Assembly: GCF_025149915.1 (NCBI RefSeq)
Contig: NZ_CP102278.1
Coordinates: forward strand, 310,001 to 374,000
Direction: 5' to 3'
Source of the DNA: Coprococcus eutactus
Lineage (GTDB): Bacteria > Bacillota > Clostridia > Lachnospirales > Lachnospiraceae
DNA: 64,000 nucleotides
The notes under the pieces are model-generated. The model ran no database searches, was not told the origin of the DNA, and saw nothing but the letters and a program-made list of their open reading frames with translations. The stretch's first letter is position 1; each line of letters begins with the position of its first letter. The translations under genes were made by a program, and so were the position numbers. Positions 35,114-44,730 of this stretch are shown piece by piece.

Positions 35114-37783
35114 ATGGCAGTAAAGAAAACAGAGCTATATAGCTCCCTTTGGGCGAGCTGCGATGCATTGCGCGGAGGCATGGATGCATCACAATATAAG
35201 GATTACATACTTACACTTTTATTTATGAAGTATGTAACTGATAAATACAAAGGACAGAAATACGGAGATTTGACGGTTTTTGATAAGGCAAATGATCCGA
35301 ATCCTGACCCTGAGAAAAGAACAGGCTGTTCTTTTGATGATTTTATAGCACTTAAAAATAAGAAGAACATTGGTGAAGGTATAGATAAGATTATAGCTCG
35401 CCTAGCTGAAGTAAACGAAGGGTTGAAGGGCGTTATAGATATTGCTCATTTTAATGATGAAGCAAAAATAGGTAAAGACAAAGAGATGGTTGATAAGCTT
35501 ACTAAGCTTATTGCAATTTTTCAGCGTCCTGAACTTGATTTTTCAAAGAACAAAGTAGAAGGCGACGATATTATTGGTGACGCTTACGAATATTTGATGC
35601 GTAACTTTGCGTCTGAAAGTGGAAAGAGTAAGGGACAATTCTACACTCCGGCAGAGGTATCTCGAATTCTTGCAAAAATTATCGGTATCGATAAGTGTAC
35701 AGACCATGATGCAACCGTATGCGATCCGGCTTGTGGAAGTGGATCTTTGTTAATCAGAGCATTAGCAGAAGCTCCTTTTGAAATTTCAGGCTATGGTCAG
35801 GAAAAAGATGGTTCTACAGCTGGTTTGGCAAAGATGAATGCGGTTCTTCATAATAAAGCTACAATTAGAATTATGGCAGGAAACACATTCTCAGATCCGC
35901 AGTTTATGAAAACTGATAATCCATCAGAACTTGAGCGATTTAATTATATTGTGGCAAACCCTCCATTCTCTCTTAAAAACTGGTCCGATGGGTTAAAAGA
36001 GTTTGGGCGATTTTCTGGATATGGGGATAGACCACCTGAAAAGAATGGTGATTACGCTTGGTTAATGCACATTTTGAAAACCCTGAAGTCTACTGGTAAA
36101 GCAGCAGTAATTCTTCCTCATGGAGTATTGTTTAGAGGAAATGCTGAAGCAACTATCAGACAGACAATTGTTGATAAAGGCTGGATTAAAGGAATTATCA
36201 GCTTGCCTCCAAACTTATTTTACGGAACGGGTATTCCTGCTTGCATTCTCGTAATTGATAAAGAAGGTGCGGAAAACCGCGCTGGTATATTTATGATTGA
36301 TGCAGGCAAGGGCTATGTAAAAGATGGAAGCAAGAACAGACTCCGTGAACAGGATATTTATCGTATTGTAACTACTTTTAATGAGCAGATTACAACAGAT
36401 CCTAAATATGCTCGTTTTGTACCAAACAAAGAAATTAAGGAAAAGAATGGGTACAACTTAAATATTTCTCGTTACATTGATTCTTCTGCCCCGGAAGATA
36501 TTCAGGATATCTATGCGCATATTCATGGTGGTATACCAGCAGCGGATATTGATGCACTAGAACGTTTCTGGACTGCATTCCCGACTCTGAAGAATGAACT
36601 TTTTGGTGTGTTTAGTGAAGGATACTATAAGCTGAATGTAGAAGAAGATGTGATTCGTCAGACAACATACTCTAACGCAGAATTTGCTGTTTATGGAGAA
36701 ATGATTGATGAAGTATTCGCAAATTGGAAGTCTTACGCAGATTCTAAACTTAAGAATTTGAAGGCTGGCGTGTCTGCAAAAGAACTGATTATTGAATTGG
36801 CTCAAGCTATATTGAAAGAGTTTGAGAGCCTTTCACTTATTAATAAATATGATGTATATCAGGTACTTCTTGCTTACTGGAATGAAGTGCTTAGTGATGA
36901 TGTTTCTATGATTATCTCCGACGAAGCTGGTTATGGCGTTGCAAGAGAAACAGAAAACATTATGAAAGAAACAAAGAAAAAAGATGATGATGGAAATCAG
37001 GAATTGAAAGTTGCAGGATGGGAAGGAAAACTTATTCCCAAAGCGCTTATTATTTCCGAACTTTTCCCGGAAGAGAAAAAAGCGATGGATGACCTTGTTG
37101 ATTTTGTTGTAGAAACAGATTCTCGTCTTATGTCTTTAGTTGAAGAATCTGCAGAGGATTCCGTTTTGTCCGATGTGGCTGAAGGTGGAAAAGTTAAGAG
37201 CAAGGATATCCAAGAAAAGATGGATGAAATCATGAGCCATGTTCATACTCCACTGATTGATGGACTAGTCAAATTACAGGGCATGCTTCCTATGAAGAAA
37301 AAGGAGTATGTGGATTATATTAGTAACAATATTATTCTTGAAGTGGCTTATACAGAAAAAGGTACTGTGACAAAGACATCCGTTTCATATGCATTGGCAA
37401 TGGCACGCGCAGAAGCACCAGCTCCGGAAGCATATGCAGATGATTATGCAGAGTTGAAAGCTGCGTTTGAATTAGCTAAGAAGTCCGAAGAATCAACAAA
37501 GCTTATCAAGGAGATGGATAAAGAACTTGACGAGAAGGCTCGTGAGAGATATGCAACTTTAACAGACGATGAAATCATAGATTTACTGGTAAATAAAAAA
37601 TGGTATTACACCATCGGTACAGGTATTAATGATTTGTATGCAGCAATCTCCCATCAGCTTGCAGACCGCATTATTGAACTTTCTAAACGTTATGAAAATA
37701 CTCTTCCTGATCTTATGAAGCAGACTGCTGACTATGAGGCAAAGGTCAAGAGTCATCTGGAGAGGATGGGCTTCAAATGGTAA
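35114..37783 (+). CDS. hsdM: type I restriction-modification DNA methyltransferase subunit
   Basis: HsdM methylates adenine N6 in the sequence chosen by HsdS and forms the core of the type I complex. The N-terminal helical domain (LYSSLWASCDALRGGMDASQ) is followed by the methyltransferase fold with SAM motif DPACGSGSL (from D204), catalytic NPPF (282-285) and AAVILPHGVLFRGNAE. At 889 residues it is much longer than a classical HsdM of about 500. The C-terminal 400 residues are helical and charged and include KELDEKARERYATLTDDEII; their role is unknown. The stop overlaps the hsdS start by 7 nt. Confidence 0.95.
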   Translation: MAVKKTELYSSLWASCDALRGGMDASQYKDYILTLLFMKYVTDKYKGQKYGDLTVFDKANDPNPDPEKRTGCSFDDFIALKNKKNIGEGIDKIIARLAEVNEGLKGVIDIAHFNDEAKIGKDKEMVDKLTKLIAIFQRPELDFSKNKVEGDDIIGDAYEYLMRNFASESGKSKGQFYTPAEVSRILAKIIGIDKCTDHDATVCDPACGSGSLLIRALAEAPFEISGYGQEKDGSTAGLAKMNAVLHNKATIRIMAGNTFSDPQFMKTDNPSELERFNYIVANPPFSLKNWSDGLKEFGRFSGYGDRPPEKNGDYAWLMHILKTLKSTGKAAVILPHGVLFRGNAEATIRQTIVDKGWIKGIISLPPNLFYGTGIPACILVIDKEGAENRAGIFMIDAGKGYVKDGSKNRLREQDIYRIVTTFNEQITTDPKYARFVPNKEIKEKNGYNLNISRYIDSSAPEDIQDIYAHIHGGIPAADIDALERFWTAFPTLKNELFGVFSEGYYKLNVEEDVIRQTTYSNAEFAVYGEMIDEVFANWKSYADSKLKNLKAGVSAKELIIELAQAILKEFESLSLINKYDVYQVLLAYWNEVLSDDVSMIISDEAGYGVARETENIMKETKKKDDDGNQELKVAGWEGKLIPKALIISELFPEEKKAMDDLVDFVVETDSRLMSLVEESAEDSVLSDVAEGGKVKSKDIQEKMDEIMSHVHTPLIDGLVKLQGMLPMKKKEYVDYISNNIILEVAYTEKGTVTKTSVSYALAMARAEAPAPEAYADDYAELKAAFELAKKSEESTKLIKEMDKELDEKARERYATLTDDEIIDLLVNKKWYYTIGTGINDLYAAISHQLADRIIELSKRYENTLPDLMKQTADYEAKVKSHLERMGFKW

Positions 37784-39000
37784 AAGAATTAAAACATACG
37801 GAGATTGGTGATATTCCAGTAGACTGGGAACTCCAAACATTTGACGAAACGTTTAGGGTGATATCCAATAATACTCTGTCACGTGAAAATTTAAATAATC
37901 GTGGTGGAGCTGTAAGAAATATTCATTATGGTGATATTTTAACAAAGTTTCCGGAAGTATTGGATTGTAACGAAGAAGAAATTCCATACGTAAATGAGTT
38001 ATCTCTGTTATCTTCATCGACTCAATTACTTCAGGACGGTGACATTGTTGTTGCAGATACGGCAGAGGACGAAACTGTTGGAAAAGTTATTGAGGTACAG
38101 AATCTCGGTGATAGTAAACTTGTTGCAGGACTTCATACCATTCCATGTAGAGTGAAAAAAGGTGATTTTGCTCCGGGGTGGTTAGGATATTACATGAATT
38201 CTGATTTATTTCACAATCAAATATTGCCATATATAACAGGTATAAAAGTGTCATCAATATCAAAAGGAGCTATTTCAGAGACATTGATATTGGTACCTCC
38301 ATTTGATGAACAGGAGAAAATAGTACAATCATTAAATAAAATACAGTTATTAATGACATCAGAAACAAAAGTTGTAAATAAGATAAAGCTTGTTAAAAAT
38401 GGATGTTTATCGAAAATGTTTCCACAAAAGGATGACACAGTTCCAGAAATGCGTTTGCCAGGATTTACTGAAGCTTGGGAACAGCGTAAGTTGGGTGATG
38501 AAGCAACCGAAATGTTAGCAGGCGGAGATATCGACAAAAGTAGAGTTGTTGAAAATGGTCAATATCCAATATATGCAAATGCGTTAACAAACGATGGTAT
38601 CGTTGGATATTACGATGATTATTATCGAGTAAAAGCTCCTGCTGTAACAGTTACTGGTAGAGGTGATGTAGGGCATGCACAAGCGAGAATAGATGATTTT
38701 ACGCCTGTTGTAAGATTGCTTGCCATTCGTTCAGAACATGATGTTTATTTTTTAGAGAATGCAATAAATAAACATGTTGTAATTGTTGAGTCAACAGGAG
38801 TTCCGCAACTAACTGTACCACAGTTGGGGAATTATATAATCTCATTTCCTACAACAACCGAGGAAGAGATTAAAATCGGAAGCTATTTCCACAATCTCGA
38901 CCACCTCATCTCTCTTCATCAGTGTAAGTGTGATAAATATTCGAATATTAAAAAAGGTATGATGAGCGACTTGCTTACAGGGAAAATACGATTAGTTTAG
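37777..39000 (+). CDS. hsdS: type I restriction-modification specificity subunit
   Basis: HsdS reads the bipartite target site for the methylation and restriction complex. The 407-residue protein has two target recognition domains. Each begins with the usual lead-in (ELKHTEIGDIPVDWELQTF; LPGFTEAWEQRKLGD near residue 225), and each is followed by a spacer helix (DEQEKIVQSLNKIQLL; the end SLHQCKCDKYSNIKKGM). Length is normal. It begins inside the hsdM stop region (7-nt overlap), so translation is coupled. No second or inverted hsdS copy was found nearby, so phase variation by inversion is not evident. Confidence 0.94.
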   Translation: MVKELKHTEIGDIPVDWELQTFDETFRVISNNTLSRENLNNRGGAVRNIHYGDILTKFPEVLDCNEEEIPYVNELSLLSSSTQLLQDGDIVVADTAEDETVGKVIEVQNLGDSKLVAGLHTIPCRVKKGDFAPGWLGYYMNSDLFHNQILPYITGIKVSSISKGAISETLILVPPFDEQEKIVQSLNKIQLLMTSETKVVNKIKLVKNGCLSKMFPQKDDTVPEMRLPGFTEAWEQRKLGDEATEMLAGGDIDKSRVVENGQYPIYANALTNDGIVGYYDDYYRVKAPAVTVTGRGDVGHAQARIDDFTPVVRLLAIRSEHDVYFLENAINKHVVIVESTGVPQLTVPQLGNYIISFPTTTEEEIKIGSYFHNLDHLISLHQCKCDKYSNIKKGMMSDLLTGKIRLV

Positions 39001-39013
39001 GAGGAATGTACGC

Positions 39014-42000
39014 ATGAGTATTGGCGACACAGAAAGAGCTACCCAAGATCGTGTGGTTAGCTTCTTTAAGGATAGAGATATCCTTGATTATGAATACGTA
39101 GGCAATTTAAAAGATGCCGCAAACAAGAACATCCGTGAAGACCGTCTTCGTGCGTACTTGCGCCTTAGCGGTTACAGCCAGAAATTGATTGACGGAGCTG
39201 TTTCTGAACTGGTAAAAGCAGCAGATGATATGACACATGGTTTGTACGATGCAAATCATAAAGTCTATTCTCTTTTGAAGTATGGTGCCAAGGTAAAGGA
39301 AACAGCCGATGGAGCACCAAAGACGGTTTATTTCATGGATGTGGAAACACCTACAAATAACGACTTTGCGATTGCCGAGGAAGTTACAGTAGTTGGTCGT
39401 CAGGAAAAAAGACCAGACCTTGTAATTTATGTGAATGGTATTGCGATGGCGGTCATTGAATTGAAGAAAAGTAGTGTATCTGTTTCTAATGGTATTCGTC
39501 AGAATTTGACAAATCAGAAAGATGGATTTATCGCTCCATTCTTTACGACGATGCAGTTTTGTATGGCCGGTAATGAAATAGAAGGTTTGCGCTATGGAAC
39601 AATTCAGACCAAAGAGAAATATTATATGGAATGGAAACCAGATGGATTCCATGAAAATGAGGATGAGCGTGACCCAGAGGATGCACGCATCATGGCTTAT
39701 TGCGAAAAACTGGACAACCTTCTTTTACAGCAGATTTACCAGATGTTCGATAAAAAGCGTTTTATTGACCTTATTGAAAACTTTGTTGTGTATGACAAGG
39801 GAATCAAGAAGGTGTGCCGATACAATCAGTTCTATGGTATCAAGCGTACACAAAGGCGATTGGCAAAACAGCACGGTGGTATTATTTGGCATACTCAAGG
39901 TAGTGGAAAAACACTTACTATGGTTTGGCTTTCAAAATGGATTCTTGCAAATTGTGAAGAAGAGGATCCTCGTGTGCTTATCGTTACAGACCGAGACGAG
40001 CTGGATGAACAGATAGAAAAAACTTATATCGGTGTTGATGAAAAGATCACCAGAACCAAGAGTTGCGATGACTTGCTTCAGAAATTAAATTCTTATGATG
40101 ATTCATTGTTGTGTTCATTGGTGCATAAGTTTGGCCGTCGTGGTGGTGAAGCCACAGAATCTGATTATGATAAGTATATTGATGAGTTGAAAAAAGCACT
40201 CCCTGCAGATTTTAAGGCAAAGGGTAAAATTTTTGTATTTGTAGATGAGTGTCACAGAACTCAGTCTGGTAAATTACATGCAGCAATGCAGGCAATTATG
40301 CCGGAAGCTATCTTTATTGGTTTCACTGGTACACCATTATTAAAGAAAGATAAGAAGACAAGTATCGAAGTTTTTGGAACATACATCCATAGCTATAAGT
40401 ACAATGAAGCGGTTAAAGATGGTGTTGTACTGGATTTGAGATATGAATATAGAGATATTCCGCAGGATATTACAGTCCATGATAGGATTGACCAGTGGTT
40501 TGATGTTAAGACTCGTACTCTTTCAAGCAGAGCAAAGGCAAAACTAAAAGAGAAATGGGCAAGCATGCAGAAGATTTATAGCTCACGTTCAAGACTTGAG
40601 CGCGTTGCTTGGGACATCATTCAGGATTTCGACTTGAAGCCTCGTCTGATGGATGGTAATGGAAATGCTATTCTTGTAGCTGATTCCATTTATACTGCAT
40701 GTAAGTATTATGAAATCTTCCAGCAGCGTGGGTTTAAGAAATGTGCAATCATTTCATCCTACACACCACAAGCAGGAGATCTCAGAACAGATACTGTAAG
40801 TGCTGATGACGAAACAGAGACTTTTGAAAAATACGAGATTTATCTTCGCATGTTAGGCTTTGACCCTGACAACCTTCCGGAGAAAGTTTCAATTCAGAAG
40901 AAAGTGGAAGATTTTGAGAAAGAGGTAAAGGAAAAGTTTGTCAATGAACCTGCAAATATGAAGTTGCTTATTGTAGTTGATAAGCTTCTCACAGGATTTG
41001 ATGCACCTCCTTGTACATATCTTTATATTGATAAGAGCATGCAAGACCACGGTTTATTCCAAGCGATCTGTCGTGTAAATAGACTGGATGGTGATACCAA
41101 GGAATTTGGTTATATTGTGGATTACAAGCAGCTTTTTGGAAATTTAAAAAATGCTATGGATAAGTACACATCTGGAGCATTTGAGAACTATGCCCCTGAA
41201 GATGTAGATGGACTTCTTAAAGATAGAGGTGATGAGGCTATTAAACATTTCAAAGATATTTACGAAGAGCTAGAAGAATTATGCGAGGGTGTCGAAGCTC
41301 CGAAAGAAGATTTGCAGTATCTTCACTATTTCTGCGGCGTTTCCGGCATGAGCGAAGACATGGATGAAATCTATGCTCGCCTTCGTGAAAAATTATATAA
41401 ACTCGTAAGCAGTTTAGTTCGTGCTTATGCTGAAGCAAAGCAGTATATGGTTGATATTTGTTCTGCAACAGAACTTAATGCTTATGAGAATAAAGTACAT
41501 TTCTATATTGAGTTAAAGCAAACTATCGGAAATAAGAGCGGCGACTTCTTAGATTTTAAGGCATATGAACCGGATATGCGAAAGCTTATTGATAATTACA
41601 TCATGGCTTCTGATAGTATCAAAATTGGTGAATTTGATGACCTAACACTTCTCGATTTCGTAATGGATCAAGGTGAAACGATGACCGGAGAAGATACGCC
41701 TTCAGGTCAGAAAGAAGGTGCGGCGGAAGCAATTGAAAACAATATCCGTCGTAAAATGGTAGAAAAGGTAACTGTAAATCCAAAATACTATGAAAAGATG
41801 TCAGCGATTTTGGATAAACTGATTCAAGATAGACAGAAGGGCGTTTTGTCCTATAAGGAACTTCTTGATGAATATATTAAACTCGCAAAGAATGTTGACC
41901 ATCCGGAAGAAAATGAAGACTATCCTGAAAGCGTGAGATATAGTAAGGCCATGCAAGCATTATATGATAATGTTGGCGGGGATGAAGTGTTGGCTATTGA

Positions 42001-42154
42001 ACTTCATAAAGCTGTTATGAATAGTAAAATGAGTGGTTTTCGTGGGGATTCAATCAAGGAAAGAAGAATCAAGAGAGCGTTGTTTGCAATTCTCAATGAT
42101 GATGCAGAGGTTGAACGTCTGTATAAGATTATTGAGAAGCAGGAGGAATATTAA
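39014..42154 (+). CDS. hsdR: type I restriction endonuclease subunit
   Basis: HsdR translocates DNA and cleaves it away from an unmethylated site. The 1046-residue protein has the PD-(D/E)XK nuclease near the N-terminus (RPDLVIYV with D135, AVIELKK with E149 and K151), Walker A TQGSGKT (296-300 for GSGKT), DEAD-type box DECH (411-414), motif III FTGTP and motif VI-like QAICRVNRL. The C-terminal helical part contacts HsdM. AGGAGG precedes the ATG 13 nt after the hsdS stop. All catalytic motifs look intact, so an active system is expected. Confidence 0.95.
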   Translation: MSIGDTERATQDRVVSFFKDRDILDYEYVGNLKDAANKNIREDRLRAYLRLSGYSQKLIDGAVSELVKAADDMTHGLYDANHKVYSLLKYGAKVKETADGAPKTVYFMDVETPTNNDFAIAEEVTVVGRQEKRPDLVIYVNGIAMAVIELKKSSVSVSNGIRQNLTNQKDGFIAPFFTTMQFCMAGNEIEGLRYGTIQTKEKYYMEWKPDGFHENEDERDPEDARIMAYCEKLDNLLLQQIYQMFDKKRFIDLIENFVVYDKGIKKVCRYNQFYGIKRTQRRLAKQHGGIIWHTQGSGKTLTMVWLSKWILANCEEEDPRVLIVTDRDELDEQIEKTYIGVDEKITRTKSCDDLLQKLNSYDDSLLCSLVHKFGRRGGEATESDYDKYIDELKKALPADFKAKGKIFVFVDECHRTQSGKLHAAMQAIMPEAIFIGFTGTPLLKKDKKTSIEVFGTYIHSYKYNEAVKDGVVLDLRYEYRDIPQDITVHDRIDQWFDVKTRTLSSRAKAKLKEKWASMQKIYSSRSRLERVAWDIIQDFDLKPRLMDGNGNAILVADSIYTACKYYEIFQQRGFKKCAIISSYTPQAGDLRTDTVSADDETETFEKYEIYLRMLGFDPDNLPEKVSIQKKVEDFEKEVKEKFVNEPANMKLLIVVDKLLTGFDAPPCTYLYIDKSMQDHGLFQAICRVNRLDGDTKEFGYIVDYKQLFGNLKNAMDKYTSGAFENYAPEDVDGLLKDRGDEAIKHFKDIYEELEELCEGVEAPKEDLQYLHYFCGVSGMSEDMDEIYARLREKLYKLVSSLVRAYAEAKQYMVDICSATELNAYENKVHFYIELKQTIGNKSGDFLDFKAYEPDMRKLIDNYIMASDSIKIGEFDDLTLLDFVMDQGETMTGEDTPSGQKEGAAEAIENNIRRKMVEKVTVNPKYYEKMSAILDKLIQDRQKGVLSYKELLDEYIKLAKNVDHPEENEDYPESVRYSKAMQALYDNVGGDEVLAIELHKAVMNSKMSGFRGDSIKERRIKRALFAILNDDAEVERLYKIIEKQEEY

Positions 42155-42157
42155 TAG

Positions 42158-44707
42158 ATGAGAATTGTGATTTCGGGCATACCGATCGATATTCAAAAAA
42201 AGAATATTAAGAATATGCACCTTCAGATAAAACCGCCTGATGGACATGTTGTTATTTCGGCACCATTATCAATGGATGATAAGGCAATCGAGGTGTATGC
42301 TCGAACCAATCTCAGTTGGATAAAAAAACAAATTGAGAAGTTCCAGCAACAACCAAGAAGTGCTAAGCGGCAGTATGTTAGCGGTGAAACTATGTACATC
42401 TGGGGCAAACAGTATTACTTATCCTTTGTACCAGATGCTCAAAAGAACAGCTTTGAAATTCAAGGAGATAAAGTAATTCTCTCAATGAGAGAAGATAGTA
42501 CGGTTAAGCAACGAGAAAACTATGTGCGTGAACAGTATCGTAGCTTACTAAAAGTTGAGATAGAAAGACTTCTTCCTAAATGGGAACAAATTACTGAGCT
42601 TCACTGTGAGTCGTGGCAAACAAAATATATGGTTACGCGTTGGGGAACCTGTAACACTGAAAAAAAGAAGCTGTGGTTTAATCTGCAGTTGGCCCAGAAA
42701 CCTATTGAATGTTTAGAATATGTTATTTTACATGAATTGATTCATCTGAGGGAACGTACACATAATTCGACATTTATTGCATATATGGACATGTATATGA
42801 AAAACTGGAGAGCAGTACGAAAAGAATTGAATGATTCAAGACTAGACTATTATGATGCTCAGGATGAGAGTCCTTTGCAAAAATTGATCGACCAAAGAAG
42901 ATATGATGAGATAAAAGACGCTGTTCTTGATTATATGACGGAAAAAGTGAAAGAGAATAAAGCTACACTATCAGACATCGAAATCCAAAATGTAGTCCAT
43001 ATTGAACAGGTAGATGATGGTGCGATTAGCTTTTCTGTAATCGTTAGTTGTGATATCGAACATTCTATATCTTCAACGGGTAGGGTTTCGTTTACTGAAA
43101 AATGGCTTGATGTAAGGTGTAAAGTTCTTTTAGGCGTGGAACTAACAGATTTTGAAATTATAAATATTAATGAATGTGAGCAACAGGAAGATTCAGATAA
43201 TGACAAGTATTCCGGTGAATTGGTACCGATTATTTCAAGAGATGCTTTTGAAAATGAAGCTACAAAATTCCTGGAGAAATATTATCCTTTGGCTTTACAG
43301 GAACCGGTAGCTGTTCCTATTAGAAAGATTGCAGAGGACATGGGTCTTTCGATTATAGAAGATTCGTTGCTTTCATCAGAACTTGATATTTTTGGTTTGG
43401 TTGTTTTTGAAGACGGAAATATTAAGGATAAAAACAAGAATATTGTTATCAGAAATGCCAAACGTGGAACAGTTTTGATAGATCCTCGTGTATATTATGA
43501 ACGAACCTTAGGTACTGTGAACTTTACCATTGCGCATGAGTGCTTCCATTGGTATAGGCATCAACCGTATCATGCTTTGATGAAGATGCTTGGAGCAAAT
43601 GATGAATTAGGGAAAATAATACAGTGTTCTATAGGTAGCAATGCAAAAGATTCAGAAAAGTGGAAGGCTGTGGATTGGATGGAGTGGCAAGCTAATGGAG
43701 TTGCTCCACATATCTTGATGCCAACAAATACAGCAAAAATAAAAATTTCAGAACTCATAGAAAAATACCATATTCATTTTGATGGTACAGATGGTTATCA
43801 AATCGAGGAAATGATTTCAGAATTAGCTGATTTCTATGGATTATCAAAACAGGCAGTTAAGATGCGCATAAGAGAAATGGGCTTTGCAAAAGTTGATGGT
43901 GCATTTACATATGTTAATGGACAATATGTTACTCCATTTTCATTTGATGCATCAGCCTTGACGGATAATCAATCGTTCACAATATCCTCAGCTGATTTAT
44001 TTAAGGCGTATTGTTTAAATAAAGACTTTAGAAAAGCCATTGATACAGGAAAGTTTGTTTATGTTGAGGGCCATGTTTGCCTTGATGATGAGAAGTATAT
44101 CATACATTCAGAGGGGCGAGTAAAACTTACACAGTATGCTTTATCTCACATTGATGAATGCTGTCTTGCTTTTGATAAGGGATATAGTTATCAGTCGAAG
44201 TATCAGGGACAAAAATACTATGTCCAAATGATGTACAAGACGCCGAGTCAGGTGGCAGCACAAGAATACTCATTTGAGATGAATGCTCACAACAGAACAT
44301 TGTTATCTCAAATCCAGAGAGCAAGTCGAAGCGCTGATGCAATGAGATTATATCCGGGAGCCTTCTCTGAAACATTGGTACAGCTTATGAAAGAGAAAAA
44401 GCTTTCTAATAAGAAATTAGCAGATGCCTCATTGGTGGGCGAACGTACAATACAGAGATTAAGAAATGAGGAAGAATATCCCACAACAGTTCAAACGGTT
44501 TTGGGATTGTGTTACGGATTACAGCTTTCAGTGCCTGAAGCAGAAATGTTGGTCGGGAAAACCGATTTCAATATAAAGCCAACTAATCCACAAAATAATG
44601 CTTATAGATGCGTATTAAGCTCATGTGCCGAGAATAGCATATATGAGGTTAATGAGATGTTAGAATCTTGTGGATTTGAGCCACTTGGTAGTTCAAAAAT
44701 GGGATAA
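42158..44707 (+). CDS. fusion of YgjP-type and ImmA/IrrE-type metallopeptidases with C-terminal HTH
   Basis: The 849-residue protein starts only 3 nt after hsdR. Residues 1-225 match the YgjP/DUF45 zinc peptidase family, with HELIHLRERTH (H192, E193, H196, third ligand H202). After a linker of about 115 residues, residues 350-560 match ImmA/IrrE (DUF955): IAHECFHWYRH (H460, E461, H464) and the later WMEWQANGVAPHILMP block. Near residues 737-800 lies an XRE-like helix-turn-helix (EKKLSNKKLADASLVGERTI). YgjP-type genes often follow hsdR, and ImmA proteases cleave repressors. Joining both in one chain with a DNA-binding tail is unusual. Both zinc sites look intact. Confidence 0.85.
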   Translation: MRIVISGIPIDIQKKNIKNMHLQIKPPDGHVVISAPLSMDDKAIEVYARTNLSWIKKQIEKFQQQPRSAKRQYVSGETMYIWGKQYYLSFVPDAQKNSFEIQGDKVILSMREDSTVKQRENYVREQYRSLLKVEIERLLPKWEQITELHCESWQTKYMVTRWGTCNTEKKKLWFNLQLAQKPIECLEYVILHELIHLRERTHNSTFIAYMDMYMKNWRAVRKELNDSRLDYYDAQDESPLQKLIDQRRYDEIKDAVLDYMTEKVKENKATLSDIEIQNVVHIEQVDDGAISFSVIVSCDIEHSISSTGRVSFTEKWLDVRCKVLLGVELTDFEIININECEQQEDSDNDKYSGELVPIISRDAFENEATKFLEKYYPLALQEPVAVPIRKIAEDMGLSIIEDSLLSSELDIFGLVVFEDGNIKDKNKNIVIRNAKRGTVLIDPRVYYERTLGTVNFTIAHECFHWYRHQPYHALMKMLGANDELGKIIQCSIGSNAKDSEKWKAVDWMEWQANGVAPHILMPTNTAKIKISELIEKYHIHFDGTDGYQIEEMISELADFYGLSKQAVKMRIREMGFAKVDGAFTYVNGQYVTPFSFDASALTDNQSFTISSADLFKAYCLNKDFRKAIDTGKFVYVEGHVCLDDEKYIIHSEGRVKLTQYALSHIDECCLAFDKGYSYQSKYQGQKYYVQMMYKTPSQVAAQEYSFEMNAHNRTLLSQIQRASRSADAMRLYPGAFSETLVQLMKEKKLSNKKLADASLVGERTIQRLRNEEEYPTTVQTVLGLCYGLQLSVPEAEMLVGKTDFNIKPTNPQNNAYRCVLSSCAENSIYEVNEMLESCGFEPLGSSKMG

Positions 44708-44730
44708 TGCATAAGGAGGTACTTTATTAA

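Noticed and set aside
37777..39000. Phase-variable hsdS shuffling
   Set aside because: Only one hsdS is present, and no inverted partial copy or recombinase gene lies beside it.
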